Source: Brachionus manjavacas (Eukaryota; Rotifera; Eurotatoria; Ploima; Brachionidae). Taken from it: 64,000 nt of DNA. A program made the position numbers and the translations under genes. The stretch lies in NCBI GenBank assembly GCA_019054805.1, contig JAHQIY010000008.1, positions 1,907,501 to 1,971,500 on the forward strand, given 5' to 3'. The notes under the pieces were generated by a model. The model was not told where the DNA came from, ran no database searches, and saw only the letters and a list, made by a program, of their open reading frames with translations. Each line of letters starts with the position of its first letter. The stretch's first letter is position 1. Shown piece by piece: positions 41,826-52,867 of the stretch.

Positions 41826-42161
41826 TCATCTTCTCTTGTAATAAGTTGGATAGCCATAACCGTATCCATATCCATAGCTAGGATATGTGTAACCATATCC
41901 ACCACCATATCCAGAAACACCGTAACCTATTCCATAGTCATACAAACCATATCCGTAGCTTGGATAGCCATAACCATAATCATACACTCCATAGCCACCA
42001 CCGTATCCAAATGCTCCTTGAAGATTTCCTGACGAAGACTGCAAATTGTTTGATTCGGATTTAAGACCAGTTGATTGAAGTTTTTCACCAAGGGAAGTAC
42101 TCAGCACAGCTGTGCTTGACAAGAGAACAACTAAAAATGCTAATGTAAATTTTGAAGTCAT
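41826..42161 (-). CDS. Gly/Tyr-rich secreted peptide, copy 5
   Basis: 111-aa single-exon frame; the protein equals that of copies 2, 3, 6 and 7. Silent differences include ACT for Thr2 (as in 7280 and duplication 2) where its palindrome partner at 38372 has ACC. 3' flank type B. Confidence 0.85.
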   Translation of the reverse strand: MTSKFTLAFLVVLLSSTAVLSTSLGEKLQSTGLKSESNNLQSSSGNLQGAFGYGGGYGVYDYGYGYPSYGYGLYDYGIGYGVSGYGGGYGYTYPSYGYGYGYGYPTYYKRR

Positions 42162-42258
42162 TTTTAAGAATTAGATTAGAAAATTTAATTGAATATTTTT
42201 ATAATTATTTAATTGAATTATTTTAACTTGAATGATTATCTTGGTAAGATATCTTGGT

Positions 42259-42266
42259 TATTTATA
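42259..42266 (-). promoter_or_regulatory. TATA box of the GY gene at 41826-42161
   Basis: TATAAATA on the minus strand, upstream of the ATG at 42161 at the family spacing. Confidence 0.65.
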
Positions 42267-43124
42267 CCAAGTATTATTGATCCACTTTTTATTTTCTAAT
42301 TTTTTTATTTAAAAATAGGCTTTGAACTTGAATTTTCACATTAAACAATTTCAAATAAAAATCCATTCATTTTCATTTTTATTTTTAATCTTTCTTTCAT
42401 TTTTAAATAAAAATTATTTTTTTAATTTTGATTTTTCTCAAATTGGTTTTTATATTAAGATTGTCAATTCCTTAAAAACATAGGTTAGATTGTCAAAAAA
42501 TTCTAGATATTTGTCTTTTGTCTCTTTTTGATCTAAATACAAAAATGAGTTTAAAAAAATTTTTTTAATTTTTTACTAAAATAAAATGAAACTGTTAATT
42601 CTGGGATCCTCTTTAGAAGAAAAATATGGCCTTTTTCTTTCCAGCAAAGAATATTTGAAAGAATTATTACTCTTTCTTAAAAATTTCTTTTTTATTATAA
42701 CTCACTAATTTAAAAGTAAAACTAAAGAAAAGTGACTCAAGAAATTTGAAATATAATTTAAGAAACAGCAATAGCTTGATTGAACCGATGGCAAAATCTT
42801 ACGTCCGAATATTTTTATCCAAGAATTATGAAATGCTTTGACATCAAGAAATCAATAACTACAAGCTTTACAACTTTCGATTTTCAATAACATCAACTTA
42901 ATTTTTTTAGAGTTTGTTTCAAGATTTGAATTATTTAACTTGAATTATTCATTAATTTTTTTCAAATAATTATGAAGTCAAAGAGAAAAGATGAACCTAT
43001 TAATTCTGGAGTCCTCTTGAGAAGAAAAAATATAAAACAGTCTTATTTTAATTTTTATAAAAAAAGGTATAAAAAGGTTTTTTTTTTAATTTTTATTCTT
43101 TTAAAATGTTTAAAGTTATTAATC

Positions 43125-44859
43125 GGGTCCTACTAAAATACTGACCCCCATTTATTTTGCAAAGCAAAAATATTTTTAAAAGTTTTAATTTATAATTTAG
43201 TTTGAATTTTTCTCTATTTTTTGAAAATTAAACTAGTTTGTCTCCAAAATTTTTTTTTTTTGTGAAAATCGAATATTTTTATACTTTTAAAAACCTGACC
43301 CCCTACTGACCCCCAACTGACCCCCATTTTTCTTGAAGAGAATTTAACAAGCTTTCCAAAAATGTGCCTAGTTTTTCTCCAGGATGTATAGTTTTTGAGA
43401 TATTTTGATTATAATAAAAGACCTTAGTTATTCTGAAATCGGATTTTAAAATTTTTAATACGATATACCAATAGATCAAGAATTTTCTAAGCTTTTTGAT
43501 TTTTATGTTTGTTTTCTTAAATTCAATTTTATTTTTAGCGAAAAAACTATAATCTTCTTTTAAAGAAACCTGACCCCCAATTTTTTACGACTGACCCCCC
43601 TTATTCTTGAAGAGAATTTAACAAGCTTTCAAAAAATGTGACTAGTTTTTCTCCAGGATGTATAGTTTTTGAGATATTTTGATTATAATAAAAGACCTTA
43701 GTTATTCTGAAATCGGATTTTAAAATTTTTAATACGATATACCAATAGATCAAGAATTTTCTAAGCTTTTTGATTTTTATGTTTGTTTTCTTAAATTCAA
43801 TTTTATTTTTAGCGAAAAAACTATAATCTTCTTTTAAAGAAACCTGACCCCCAATTTTTTACGACTGACCCCCATTATTCTTGAAGAGAATTTAACAAGC
43901 TTTCAAAAAATGTGACTAGTTTTTCTCCAGGATGTATAGTTTTCGAGAATTTCAAAAGATTTCATAATAATTGAGAAAAATTCAATTTATAATTGTAATA
44001 TTTGATATTTTTTGTTTTATTAATTTAGTTTTTATAATTTTTTAATAAAAGTTACAATTAATTTTAATAACAATTAATTTAATAAAAAAATAAAGTCTTT
44101 GTCTTAAATTTTTAACCATGTAAAAATAAAAATATAAACTTAAATGAGGCGAAATTTTTTTATTTTTTCTATTGCAATCTTTTGCCTCTTTTTTCTGATT
44201 TTCGTAAAGGCAAGTTACATTTCTTTTTATTTTAATTTGATCTTTTGGTGGTGGAATCATTTTTAAAAATTTTGAAAAAGACATATTATGTAATAAGATA
44301 TTTGGAAAAAAGAAAATCGGGATGATGCCTTAATTTCTAGCTAAAGCGAAGATGAATTTACTTTTAAAGTTAATGAATTGATCGAGGAACTTAATTATTT
44401 TGAGCCAAAAAGGAAGAATGATTTGATAAAATTGAATTTAAGAAAACAAAACATAAAAATCAAAAAGCTTAGAAAATTCTTGATCTAATGGTAAATCGTA
44501 TTAAAAATTTTAAAATCCGATTTCAGAATAACTAAGGTCTTTTATTATAATCAAAATATCTCAAAAACTATACATCCTGGAGAAAAACTAGGCACATTTT
44601 TGGAAAGCTTGTTAAACTCTCTTCAAGAAAAATGGAGGTCAGTTGGGGGTCAGTAGGGGGTCAGGTTTTTAAAAGTATAAAAATATTCGATTTTCACAAA
44701 AAAAAAAAATTTTGGAGACAAACTAGTTTAATTTTCAAAAAATAGAGAAAAATTCAAACTAAATGATAAATTAAAACTTTTAAAAATATTTTTGCTTTGC
44801 AAAATAAATGGGGGTCAGAAAATTTTAAAAAATTGGGGGTCAGTATTTTAGTAGGACCC
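43125..44859. mobile_element. 1735-bp non-autonomous TIR transposon with 8-bp target duplication
   Basis: Ends GGGTCCTACTAAAATACTGA and its reverse complement TCAGTATTTTAGTAGGACCC are flanked by TATTAATC on both sides (43117-43124 and 44860-44867). The left arm of the inverted duplication has the uninterrupted site with one TATTAATC, proving insertion. The terminal repeats are long (several hundred bases, with TGACCCCCA words) and enclose tandem repeats. An 80-codon frame at 44042-44284 (minus) has no recognisable motif. An 8-bp duplication occurs in hAT, P and Merlin groups; the superfamily is not settled. Confidence 0.9.
43331..43940. repeat. 274-bp tandem repeat in the left TIR of the 1735-bp element
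   Basis: TCTTGAAGAGAATTTAACAA begins at 43331, 43605 and 43879: two full 274-bp units and one partial. The right TIR (about 44440-44650) holds only one, so the left arm expanded after the element formed. Confidence 0.85.
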
Positions 44860-44926
44860 TATTAATCAATGAAATAATTTCTTAAATTACACAATCAATA
44901 ATATGTATTTTCGATATTAACTTAAA

Positions 44927-45604
44927 CAATAGAAAAATAAAAAAATTTATTTTTTTATAATTTGTTTAGAACAGATATGTTCCAAGTATCCGATAGAAAT
45001 CAAATTTTTGCTTTAATAAGAAAATAATTGTAAACATTTTTTTTAATTGAAAATAATTTTTGGTAGCGGATAATTTTATTCTTTCGTAAGATAAATAATT
45101 TCATAAAAAAAAATATTTATTTTTATAACAATTTATCTTTTTTTTTCAAAAAAATTAAATCTACCGAAAAAATTAATAATTTATAATTTCACATTTTAAC
45201 GTCAGTATTTTGATTATACAATGATTTTGGTGGACGTCCTCTTCCAAGTTATTGAGCTAAATTGAACTGAAATGGTTTAAGTTTTTTTCACACAAATAAC
45301 ATATGAAAAAAAAAATTTCGTTTTCTTCTTGTCTTTACATCTTTTTTTGCCGAATTGCTGTCATCAATTTTTCGCATCTTTGAAATCTATAAATAATGCG
45401 TTGTTGATGTAATAATAGACTGTATCGTAAAGGAATCCCTTTCCTCTTTTTTTGGGTTTTTTAAAACTTCATTTTAACTTGAAAAACTAAAAGAATAATT
45501 TTTCTCCAAGGTAAAAATAATTCATTTAAAAGTTTTTGATTTATTATTTTTATTTTCAGTTATAATTAACTATTTAAGTGTCAATTATTTTACACGGGGT
45601 CTGT
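44927..45604. other. Intergenic, nothing recognised
   Basis: AT-rich DNA between inverted duplication 1 and the pseudogene. Confidence 0.45.
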
Positions 45605-46312
45605 TTAATTTAAATTTTGCTGTTGGTGCTGCTGCAATTCTGGCAGCGAAGATAGCTTTTGTAATTTATCATCCTGCCCCATTGGCATTAAACTTTCTAC
45701 ATCATTGTCTTTTTTATCCGCTAGTGGAGTCTTCTCCTTTGTCTTTAGCTCCTTAATTTCATCACTCGGCTTATCAAATTTTTAAAACTTATTCGCATGA
45801 TTATCTAACTTCCGCATCGAGTTGTGGAAATTAAATCCTTTACCATCGTCATCCGGCTTTTCCACATCTAATTTAACGTCACTCGTAATTTTAGCTTTCT
45901 TTGTATTTGATTCAGATTTGGTCACATGTGAGTTGTTTTGTGCGACTGGTGAACTCGACAATCCAGAAAAAGACCTCATATTAAAACTTAAGTTAAATGA
46001 CTTGAAATCATAATAAACTCTATTATTATGCACACTTTCCTTGGTTTTATTGGCAGATCCCGTCGGCCTCCCCCTTCTCCTTCTCGAATTCAACGAGACT
46101 GGCTTCCCTTTTCCTTTATCTTTCAGCTAAATTAAATCATCCTTCAAAACCTCATCCTGGACCGCCATAATCTTTTGTTGAGGCGCTTGAATAGGGGTTA
46201 GTTTTGAAAGTCCGACTAATCGGCTCAATTAAAATTGAGCTTCTACTGCTGTCATCACTAATATGGCGGCTAGTTCGAGGTCGGTCAGCTGTTTTTGTTT
46301 ACCAGGTGCCAT
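45605..46312 (-). pseudogene. Intronless pseudogene with AT-hook-like motif
   Basis: From ATG at 46312 one frame of 235 codons runs to a stop at 45605-45607, broken only by TAA at 46231-46229, TAG at 46129-46127 and TAA at 45784-45782. It starts APGKQKQLTDLELAAILVM. Then follow RRRRGRPTGS, whose RGRP core resembles an AT-hook, Lys/Ser/Asp-rich sequence, and LSSLPELQQHQQQ at the end. Composition stays protein-like across the stops and is clearly richer in G+C than its flanks. A retrocopy or a recently dead gene is the simplest reading. The parent protein was not recognised; a chromatin-associated role would be a guess from the motif. Confidence 0.55.
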
Positions 46313-46464
46313 GATTTAAAGACTAGTTAGAATTCTTATATGTAACAATCTTTTCCAATTTATGTCTTTTCAACTTTCATTTTTTTAGCTTATTTACTCT
46401 ATTTTGATTCTTTTTTTTTATCTAATTTTATTAACTTTAATTTTATTTTATTATTTTTATTTTA

Positions 46465-46512
46465 TTTTTAACTTATTCTGAAGAAAACAAATAAATAAAT
46501 AAATAAAATAAT
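46465..46512 (+). repeat. LINE-A 3' tail, shortened
   Basis: TTAACTTATTCTGAAGAAAACAAATAAATAAATAAA: the LINE-A tail lacking the GAGC/GCTC hairpin, preceded by the same T/A-rich 3' UTR type. Confidence 0.5.
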
Positions 46513-46739
46513 TATAAATGTTTTATTCTTTTATTCAAAAAGAGAGTAACAAGCTAAGATAAGAAAGATAACAATAAAATCAAATATATTTAACTAGAAA
46601 ATAATATAAAAAATTTGGAACCATTTTCTTGTATAAATGTATCAGTTAAATTTCCATGTGTTTTAATTTTATGGATAATACTCTATCTCGATGTACTGAG
46701 GTTTCTATCCCATACTTAAAAATTTCAAAGTATTAATTT

Positions 46740-46985
46740 TAGCAACAATTAGCAATTGAGATGTTAAAATCGCAAAATGAACAGGATAAAACTCATAAAA
46801 AAATCAATAGAAACTTCTGGTGGGGCAAAGAGATTAAAGACCTGCACGAAAAATACAAAGATCAATTAAAAATGCGCTATTTTTTGAAACTTTACAAAAA
46901 TAGTTATCATGTAGACCAATCCTCTAATTTCAACTATAATATATCAAAAAACGATCCCGGAGTGAACAAAGAAAAAGAATGATAG
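46740..46985 (+). pseudogene. Possible LINE linker fragment
   Basis: A 73-codon frame contains NRNFWWGKEIKDLHEKYKDQ. A Trp-Trp followed by a charged helix recalls the segment between endonuclease and reverse transcriptase in LINE proteins. Stops occur on both sides. Weak evidence. Confidence 0.3.
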
Positions 46986-47205
46986 CGAAAAATGATAAAA
47001 AGTGCTTGATGTTAAATATTTTATACAAAGATCAATTAATCAATTAAGCATTTAATTTTCTATTCATGGAAAATTCATTAGTTAAAGTTAAATTAACTTT
47101 TTTTAGTTAAAAGTTCAATTTCTGATTTCATTTTCTAACGTAAAATGCGTTAAATAAAAAAAAAAAATTAAATTATTTTAGAAATCATTTTTTGTCTTTT
47201 TTTTT

Positions 47206-47325
47206 GACTATAGTGACATGTCGCAACACTAATTAGCCAAAAAATGTAAAAATGAAAACCAGTGTTCGATACATAATAACATGTCACTATAGCCGAATAT
47301 CCAACTTTAGTGACATGTCAGTAAA
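47206..47325. repeat. Short inverted/direct repeat of TAGTGACATGTC
   Basis: CTATAGTGACATGTC at 47210, its reverse complement GACATGTCACTATAG-like copy near 47290, and a third copy TTTAGTGACATGTCAG near 47312. Non-coding; possibly a tiny foldback element. Confidence 0.45.
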
Positions 47326-47589
47326 ATCGAGCAATTACGTTATCTTTAATATTTTTATCTTAAAAATTAACTGCTTCCGAACAACTTACCAGATTATTTT
47401 TTAGAACATTATGTCTTAGCCCATCAATGCTTTGTGCTAGTGTTGTACTGTGACAGCCATTTCTGTTGACATTATCTAAAGCCGCTTTGAAGCTTTCGGT
47501 TGATTTGGACACTTCTATACTTTGGGGCAACCTATTCTAATGTAGAAACACTCTATTTAAAAAGAAATTAATTATAGCTTTCCGGCTTT

Positions 47590-47860
47590 ACAGCAAACCA
47601 GTTTTTGAATCCAGTTTTTTTTGAAACCGGTTTTATTTAACTAAATTGAATTGTTAATATTTATTTTATAGAATTAATATTAAATTTTATTCCATTAAAA
47701 GCTTCTGCGGATTAAAAAAAATCATACTTTAATGAAAATATAAAATTAAAAAAATAAAAATTTTCTGAACAAAAAATATTTATATCATTAAATAAAATTA
47801 ACAGGTTTTGAAACCGGTTTTTTAAGCCAGTTTTTTTTTCAAAACGGTTTATTTAGATTT
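47590..47860. repeat. Cluster of AAACCGGTTT-type palindromes
   Basis: Several CCAGTTTTT / AAACCGGTTTT words at 47600-47635 and 47810-47855 in both orientations flank a plain AT-rich centre. They may be sub-terminal repeats of the neighbouring hAT relic. Confidence 0.35.
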
Positions 47861-47984
47861 AACTGCTTTTTTTAATATTTTAAGTATACAATCTAAATGA
47901 AAATTACAAGAAAGATAATTTTTTTTTTTTATATAATTTTATCAATTATTGAAGTTTAAAATTTTGAATTTTAATTTAATTTAG

Positions 47985-48500
47985 CCAAGATTTTAAACAA
48001 AGGAGCTCTTTAACTCTATTTGAATGCAATTTTGTTTGATTTTCATCGACCGTCAAACCATCTATAGAAAAATTTTTTTCCGAAGTACACTTGTAGGCAT
48101 TAAAACAAATAATCTCTTGCCATTTTATCTATACTAAGGAATGTTCTGCTATTTTCTTTTCACCATAGTAAAACATTTGTCTCATTTAAAGGCTGCTTAA
48201 AATACTTATTAATTTTATCATCATTGTTATTTTTGGTGTTTGAAACTTTTGAGATCATCCTTCCATTAGTGTTTAAGGCTTTTCTTTTGTAGTTGTGTCT
48301 GAGCTTGTTTCAGCTTGATTTTTCAAGTTTTATTACTCACATGATTCAAATTGACTTTTAAATAAATCCGTTGCCCTTTATTTTAAAATTTTACCTTCAA
48401 AATGGCTTTTAATGAACCTTGGATCAAGCATATGACAAATTAATGCTTCTTCTATGATTTTTTCCCAATAGCCAAAAATTTGTCTTTCATATCAACAATG
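47985..48500 (-). pseudogene. hAT transposase C-terminal relic
   Basis: The minus strand reads IICFNAYKCTSEKNFSIDGL, then VDENQTKLHSNRVKELLCLK and SWLN-stop. This matches the hAT dimerisation domain pattern 'YLSIxATSVPSERxFSxAG ... RNRLxPxxVxxLLxLxSWL'. Further upstream GYWEKIIEEALICHMLDPRF appears after frame changes. Homology may extend to about 48900. Dead. Confidence 0.6.
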
Positions 48501-49099
48501 GCATCTTTGATAAAATCGAATTTATCTGTTTTACAGCTTCTTAAATGATCCTCAATTAATTTGAAACAAGGATACAAATGATAGGAAACAATTCTTTATG
48601 TAAAGGAGATATATCGAGTCCCTAATAAATATATCGTTATTTTTGATCAATATAATTAATTTCTATCAATTACCTTGATTAAATGGTTCTAGAAATTCAC
48701 ACACCTTTTCGGCAAATTTCCAATCTAAAGGTTCAATTTTAAGGAAATAAGTTTCTTTCTCTATGAATACTGAAGAAGCTGTTATTGACTTCTTCAATTT
48801 TAACTAGAATTTTTCTCAATTTTGGTTCACCATTTGAAGTATTTGGTCTTCAAGAAATTGATTTTGAAAAAGATTCGTAGACGCCCCACTTTAACAGCCA
48901 ATTGCCTCTTTTTTTAAATAAGCTATTGAATAAAAGCTTATTTTTACAAATTATATTTATTAATTTGTTTTTACATTTTTTCTAATATCCTTTTTTTTTG
49001 TCAATTTTTATTTTTTTTTAGTTTTTTTTTAATTTTTTTTTTTAAAATGTTTGTGTTAGTTTCACACTTAGTCTCCACGTTCAGAGTAATTCGGCAAGG

Positions 49100-50880
49100 T
49101 CCTGTAAAATTTTTTCATGTGCTTATAATGTGTGTAAAGTGATTTTGGTGGGTGTTGTCTTTTCTAGTTGGAAACCCAGTTGTTTATCAATTCTGTTTTT
49201 AAATGTGCTGGTGTTAGTCACGCATCTCGTCGCTCCATCGAGGGCATTCCAGTCACTTGCAGTCCTGTTCGTGAAGAAGTTGGTGCGTGGCTCGCAGTTT
49301 CGAACCAAATGGCGCTCAATTGCACGATGACAAGTTCTTGTGTTCCCTGCTGGACAATCGAGGCCATCAGACGCCAGCCTTTGAACGCCGTTGATGAAGC
49401 ATACGTGGTCTCAGCCGTGCTGAATCTTATGGAGCTGGATGAGGTCACCTCGACTACGCCGGTCTTCTAGAGTGGTCCAACCGAGAGCTTCTCTTCTAGG
49501 TGGGGTTTCGTTTTGAGTTCAGGGACTAGCTTTGAGAATCTCCTTTGCACCTGTTCAAGCAGTTTAATGTCACCCCGCCGAAAAGGATTCCAGGCACCGA
49601 CTGCAAATTCTAAGTGAGGCCGTATAAACGACTTGTAGAGCAGGTTCACCAGGTTCAATGAGAAATACTTCGATCCAATGAGAAATACGAGAAGGTTAGC
49701 TTGATTCGGCACGCTATCATCGTCGCCCTAGACGCCGCTCTCTTGGACTGCTCAGTCCACTTAAGGTCATTTGTGATAATGAAATCGAGGTCTCGCTCTT
49801 TTGTGGTCTTTTCAAGTGTATGATCGCCTAGTATGTACTCGTAGTAACCGTTGTTGTTCCCAACATGCATGGCGTATCATTGATGAAAAGAAGTGGGCCA
49901 ATGACCGAACCCTGAGGAACGCCATTTGTAACTGGTACCCAATCCGATTTTGCTTCGCCCATTACTACTCTCTGTCTTCGGCCGCTTAGGAAGTTACGAA
50001 TCCAGCTAACAATGAGATCGGAATTGCCGTACGCTGCTAGCTTGACTAGGATCAGTTCGTGTGATACTTTGTCGAACGCCTTCTCGAAGTCTAGGTATAT
50101 TATGTCTACAGGCTCTTTACGACTGGCGCAGTCCGTCAGGTAGTCAACTGTCTCGAGCAGGTTGGTCACACATGCCTTATGTGCCACAAAGCCATGTTGT
50201 TTTTTGGTTATCAAATTATGTTTGTCCAGGTACTTGACCATGTAGTCCTTAATGAGTGATTCCAAGACCTTGCATTGGACTGAAGTAAGAGAGACTGGGC
50301 GATAATTGCCAACTGCGATTCTACTCCCACTTTTGTAAATAGGCGATACATTTGCAAACTTCCATTCCTTGGGAAGTGTAGATGAGCTAAGAGACTGTGA
50401 GTAAATAAGTGAGAGTGGTCCGGCAAGCTCCTTGGAACACATCTTAAGTGCGTGCGTTGCTACTTGGTCGACTCCTGCGGACTTGTCACTGCACAATTTC
50501 ATTAGCTTGGGTTGCACTTTACAAGGAGTCACGACTTCACGTAAGCTAAAGCATGGATCGGCTAGAGAGCGCATTAAATTAAATTATCTTTAGCTCGCCT
50601 TATGTCTTTCAGTGAAGTTGGAGGCTCGAAGACCGAGAAGAAAAACATGTTTAGCCTGTTGCAAATGCTGGTCCGGTCAGTAACGGTCTGGTCGTCGCAA
50701 CGAACATGCGGATGTGGTAAATATGGAACGTCTAATAAAAATTCATTTAGCTCCCATTCACTGTCAATAAAATGAGAAGTAAGTGAAAGATAAGGATCCT
50801 TAATTAAAGACGACCAAACGTTACTTGTTATGTTAATATTTGAATCATTTTTTGCGATATTTTCTTTTATTTCCCTTTTT
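49100..50880 (-). mobile_element. LINE-C: truncated non-LTR retrotransposon with internal deletion
   Basis: GC-richer than its surroundings. In minus order: a finger-domain stretch from about 50874 (SNVWSSLIKDPYLSLTSHFI), a frameshift near 50580, then the main frame 50574-49828 with LKMCSKELAGPLSLIYSQ, IYLDFEKAFDKVSHELILVK and [19 protein letters not shown]. The frame then changes at about 49870 directly to MHVGNNNGYYEYILGDHTL. Compared with LINE-B some 55-60 codons, including the catalytic ADD box, are deleted at this point. Frames 49870-49655, 49712-49467 (FIRPHLEFAVGAWNPFRRGD) and 49308-49123 (NFFTNRTASDWNAL) complete the C-terminus. CR1/Jockey-like architecture. Confidence 0.8.
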
Positions 50881-51841
50881 TTTACTACATTTTTTTTTTA
50901 AACATTTCCCTGACAGTTTTCCTGTCAGGAAGAACGTATTTTGGAATGAATTTTACAGGTTTTGTTTATAAGTCGATTTTAGATATTTTAATGAAGCTAT
51001 TTGTATCAATTTTTTTATGTAAAATATATTAATAGGTTAAAAAATTTTTGTTTTTTTATTTGATATTTTCTTTATAGTATAATTTTTTAATCTGTTAGAG
51101 CTTTTTATGAAATCTAAAATTTTAATATTGATTCTATTTAATAATTTATTAAGTATTTATTTTATTTATTTATTTGTATATCTTTACTAAGTTATTGCTT
51201 CTTCAGATTTAAAAATAAAAAATAATGCAAAAAATATTTTAAAATAAAATAAAAATAAGTTAAATAGGTTTGAAAAAACAAATTGGTTTCAAAAACCAAT
51301 ATATAAACTCATTTATTTAAAATTGGATTAAAATTAAGGTTCGCGCCTAGCAAAACGACATCACTATCTTAATCGGCAATTTTCGATAGCATATTCATAA
51401 TCTACGTATATGAAAACCTAGGAAAACTTGTTTCTTTAGGGGATGAAAAAAAAAAGATTTTTGACTAGAGGGTCTTGAAGTAACTATATTTGGACTTTTT
51501 CTTTGGATTAATTAAGCTTTAAATAAAAAAAGTGAAACCTGAGATTTGTTCAGAATTTTATCTCGTTTTATAATTTAAACAAAAAAGTTAGGGTCTTGGG
51601 TCAATGCTCCCACGAGAATCAAAAAAACTGGAAAAAAGTACAAAAAAATGTGTTTTTTTGGTTTAAAGTGTAACTTAATTCCACTTAAGATATTTGAAAA
51701 ATATATCATTTAATAGAAAATTTTGCGCTCTTTAAAAATATATGAAGATATAGTAACTTTTGAATGAAAACTCATCTCAAAAATTTCAAAAACCTAAACC
51801 ACTGTTTTCAAAAACAATCAAACTTCAAGACCCTTTGGTCA
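50881..51841. other. Intergenic with a LINE-A tail remnant
   Basis: At 50909-50929 CCTGACAG-TTTTC-CTGTCAGG forms a perfect 8-bp hairpin. About 51165-51210 is a diverged LINE-A tail (minus). The rest is AT-rich with no gene. Confidence 0.45.
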
Positions 51842-52428
51842 AAAATCTGTCCCATAATTCTTTTAAAAATTGTTTCCAAAATTTCAAAAGAAATTAAAAA
51901 GTGCATTAAAAATTTAATTTTTAAAAAAGGTAAACATATAAACTATTAGATGATTTAATTTTAAGCTATTCGAAATAAAATAATGGGCTTTTTGTTTAAT
52001 TTCACTAATGACCGATAAACTTTTCAAATCGAATTGAGTTTGAATCAGTTAAATGCGAACCTTTTTCCAGGTCTTTAGTTCAAAAAATCAAATTTATCCT
52101 AGATGCAAATGTATTAAATTTTTCTTATTTTGCATAAAATCGAGAATACACTTTAACTATTATAAAAAAAAAGTTTAATTAATTAGAAGATAAAAATCTA
52201 TTAAATTTTTTGACTATCTAACCTATATTTTTAAGGAATTGACAATCTTAATTTAAATAACAATCAAAAATAATAGAATATTTTTTATTTAAAAATGGAA
52301 GATAAATTAAAAATAAAAATGAAAATGAATGGATTTTTATTTAAAATTGTTTAATGTGAAAATCAAGTTCAAAGCCTATTTTTTAAATAAAAAAATTAGA
52401 AAATAGAAGGTGGACCAAAAATATTTGG

Positions 52429-52436
52429 TATAAATA
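52429..52436 (+). promoter_or_regulatory. TATA box of the GY gene at 52532
   Basis: TATAAATA, 96 bases before the ATG, in TTTGGTATAAATAACCAAG. Confidence 0.65.
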
Positions 52437-52531
52437 ACCAAGATATTTTACCAAGATAATCATTCAAATTAAAATAATTCGATTAAATAATTAAAAATAT
52501 TCAATTAAATTTTCTAATCTAATTCTTAAAA

Positions 52532-52867
52532 ATGACTTCAAAATTTACATTGGCATTTTTAGTTGTTCTCTTGTCAAGCACAGCTGTGCTGAGTACTTCC
52601 CTTGGTGAAAAACTTCAATCAACTGGTCTTAAATCCGAATCAAACAATTTGCAGTCTTCGTCAGGAAATCTTCAAGGAGCATTTGGATACGGTGGTGGCT
52701 ATGGAGTATATGATTATGGTTATGGCTATCCAAGCTACGGATATGGTTTGTATGACTATGGAATAGGTTACGGTGTTTCTGGATATGGTGGTGGATACGG
52801 TTACACATATCCTAGCTATGGATATGGATACGGTTATGGCTATCCAACTTATTACAAGAGAAGATGA
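52532..52867 (+). CDS. Gly/Tyr-rich secreted peptide, copy 6
   Basis: 111-aa single-exon frame; protein equal to copies 2, 3, 5 and 7. It shares two silent private variants (GGAGTATAT and GGATACGGTT) only with copy 7 in the opposite arm. 3' flank type B. Convergent with copy 7 across a LINE-filled spacer. Confidence 0.85.
   Translation: MTSKFTLAFLVVLLSSTAVLSTSLGEKLQSTGLKSESNNLQSSSGNLQGAFGYGGGYGVYDYGYGYPSYGYGLYDYGIGYGVSGYGGGYGYTYPSYGYGYGYGYPTYYKRR

Larger units (their letters stand above)
41680..44926. repeat. Inverted duplication 1, right arm (with insertion)
   Basis: Inverted copy of 37202-38840, interrupted at 43125-44859 by a TIR element. Homology resumes exactly after the insertion (TATTAATCAATGAAATAATT and onward). 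The inner end is closer to inverted duplication 2 (GCTTTTAATTAAAGATTTAA present) than to its own left arm. Confidence 0.88.

Noticed and set aside
44042-44284. Possible transposase in the 1735-bp TIR element
   Set aside because: 80 Lys/Phe/Ile-rich codons without any catalytic or DNA-binding motif.
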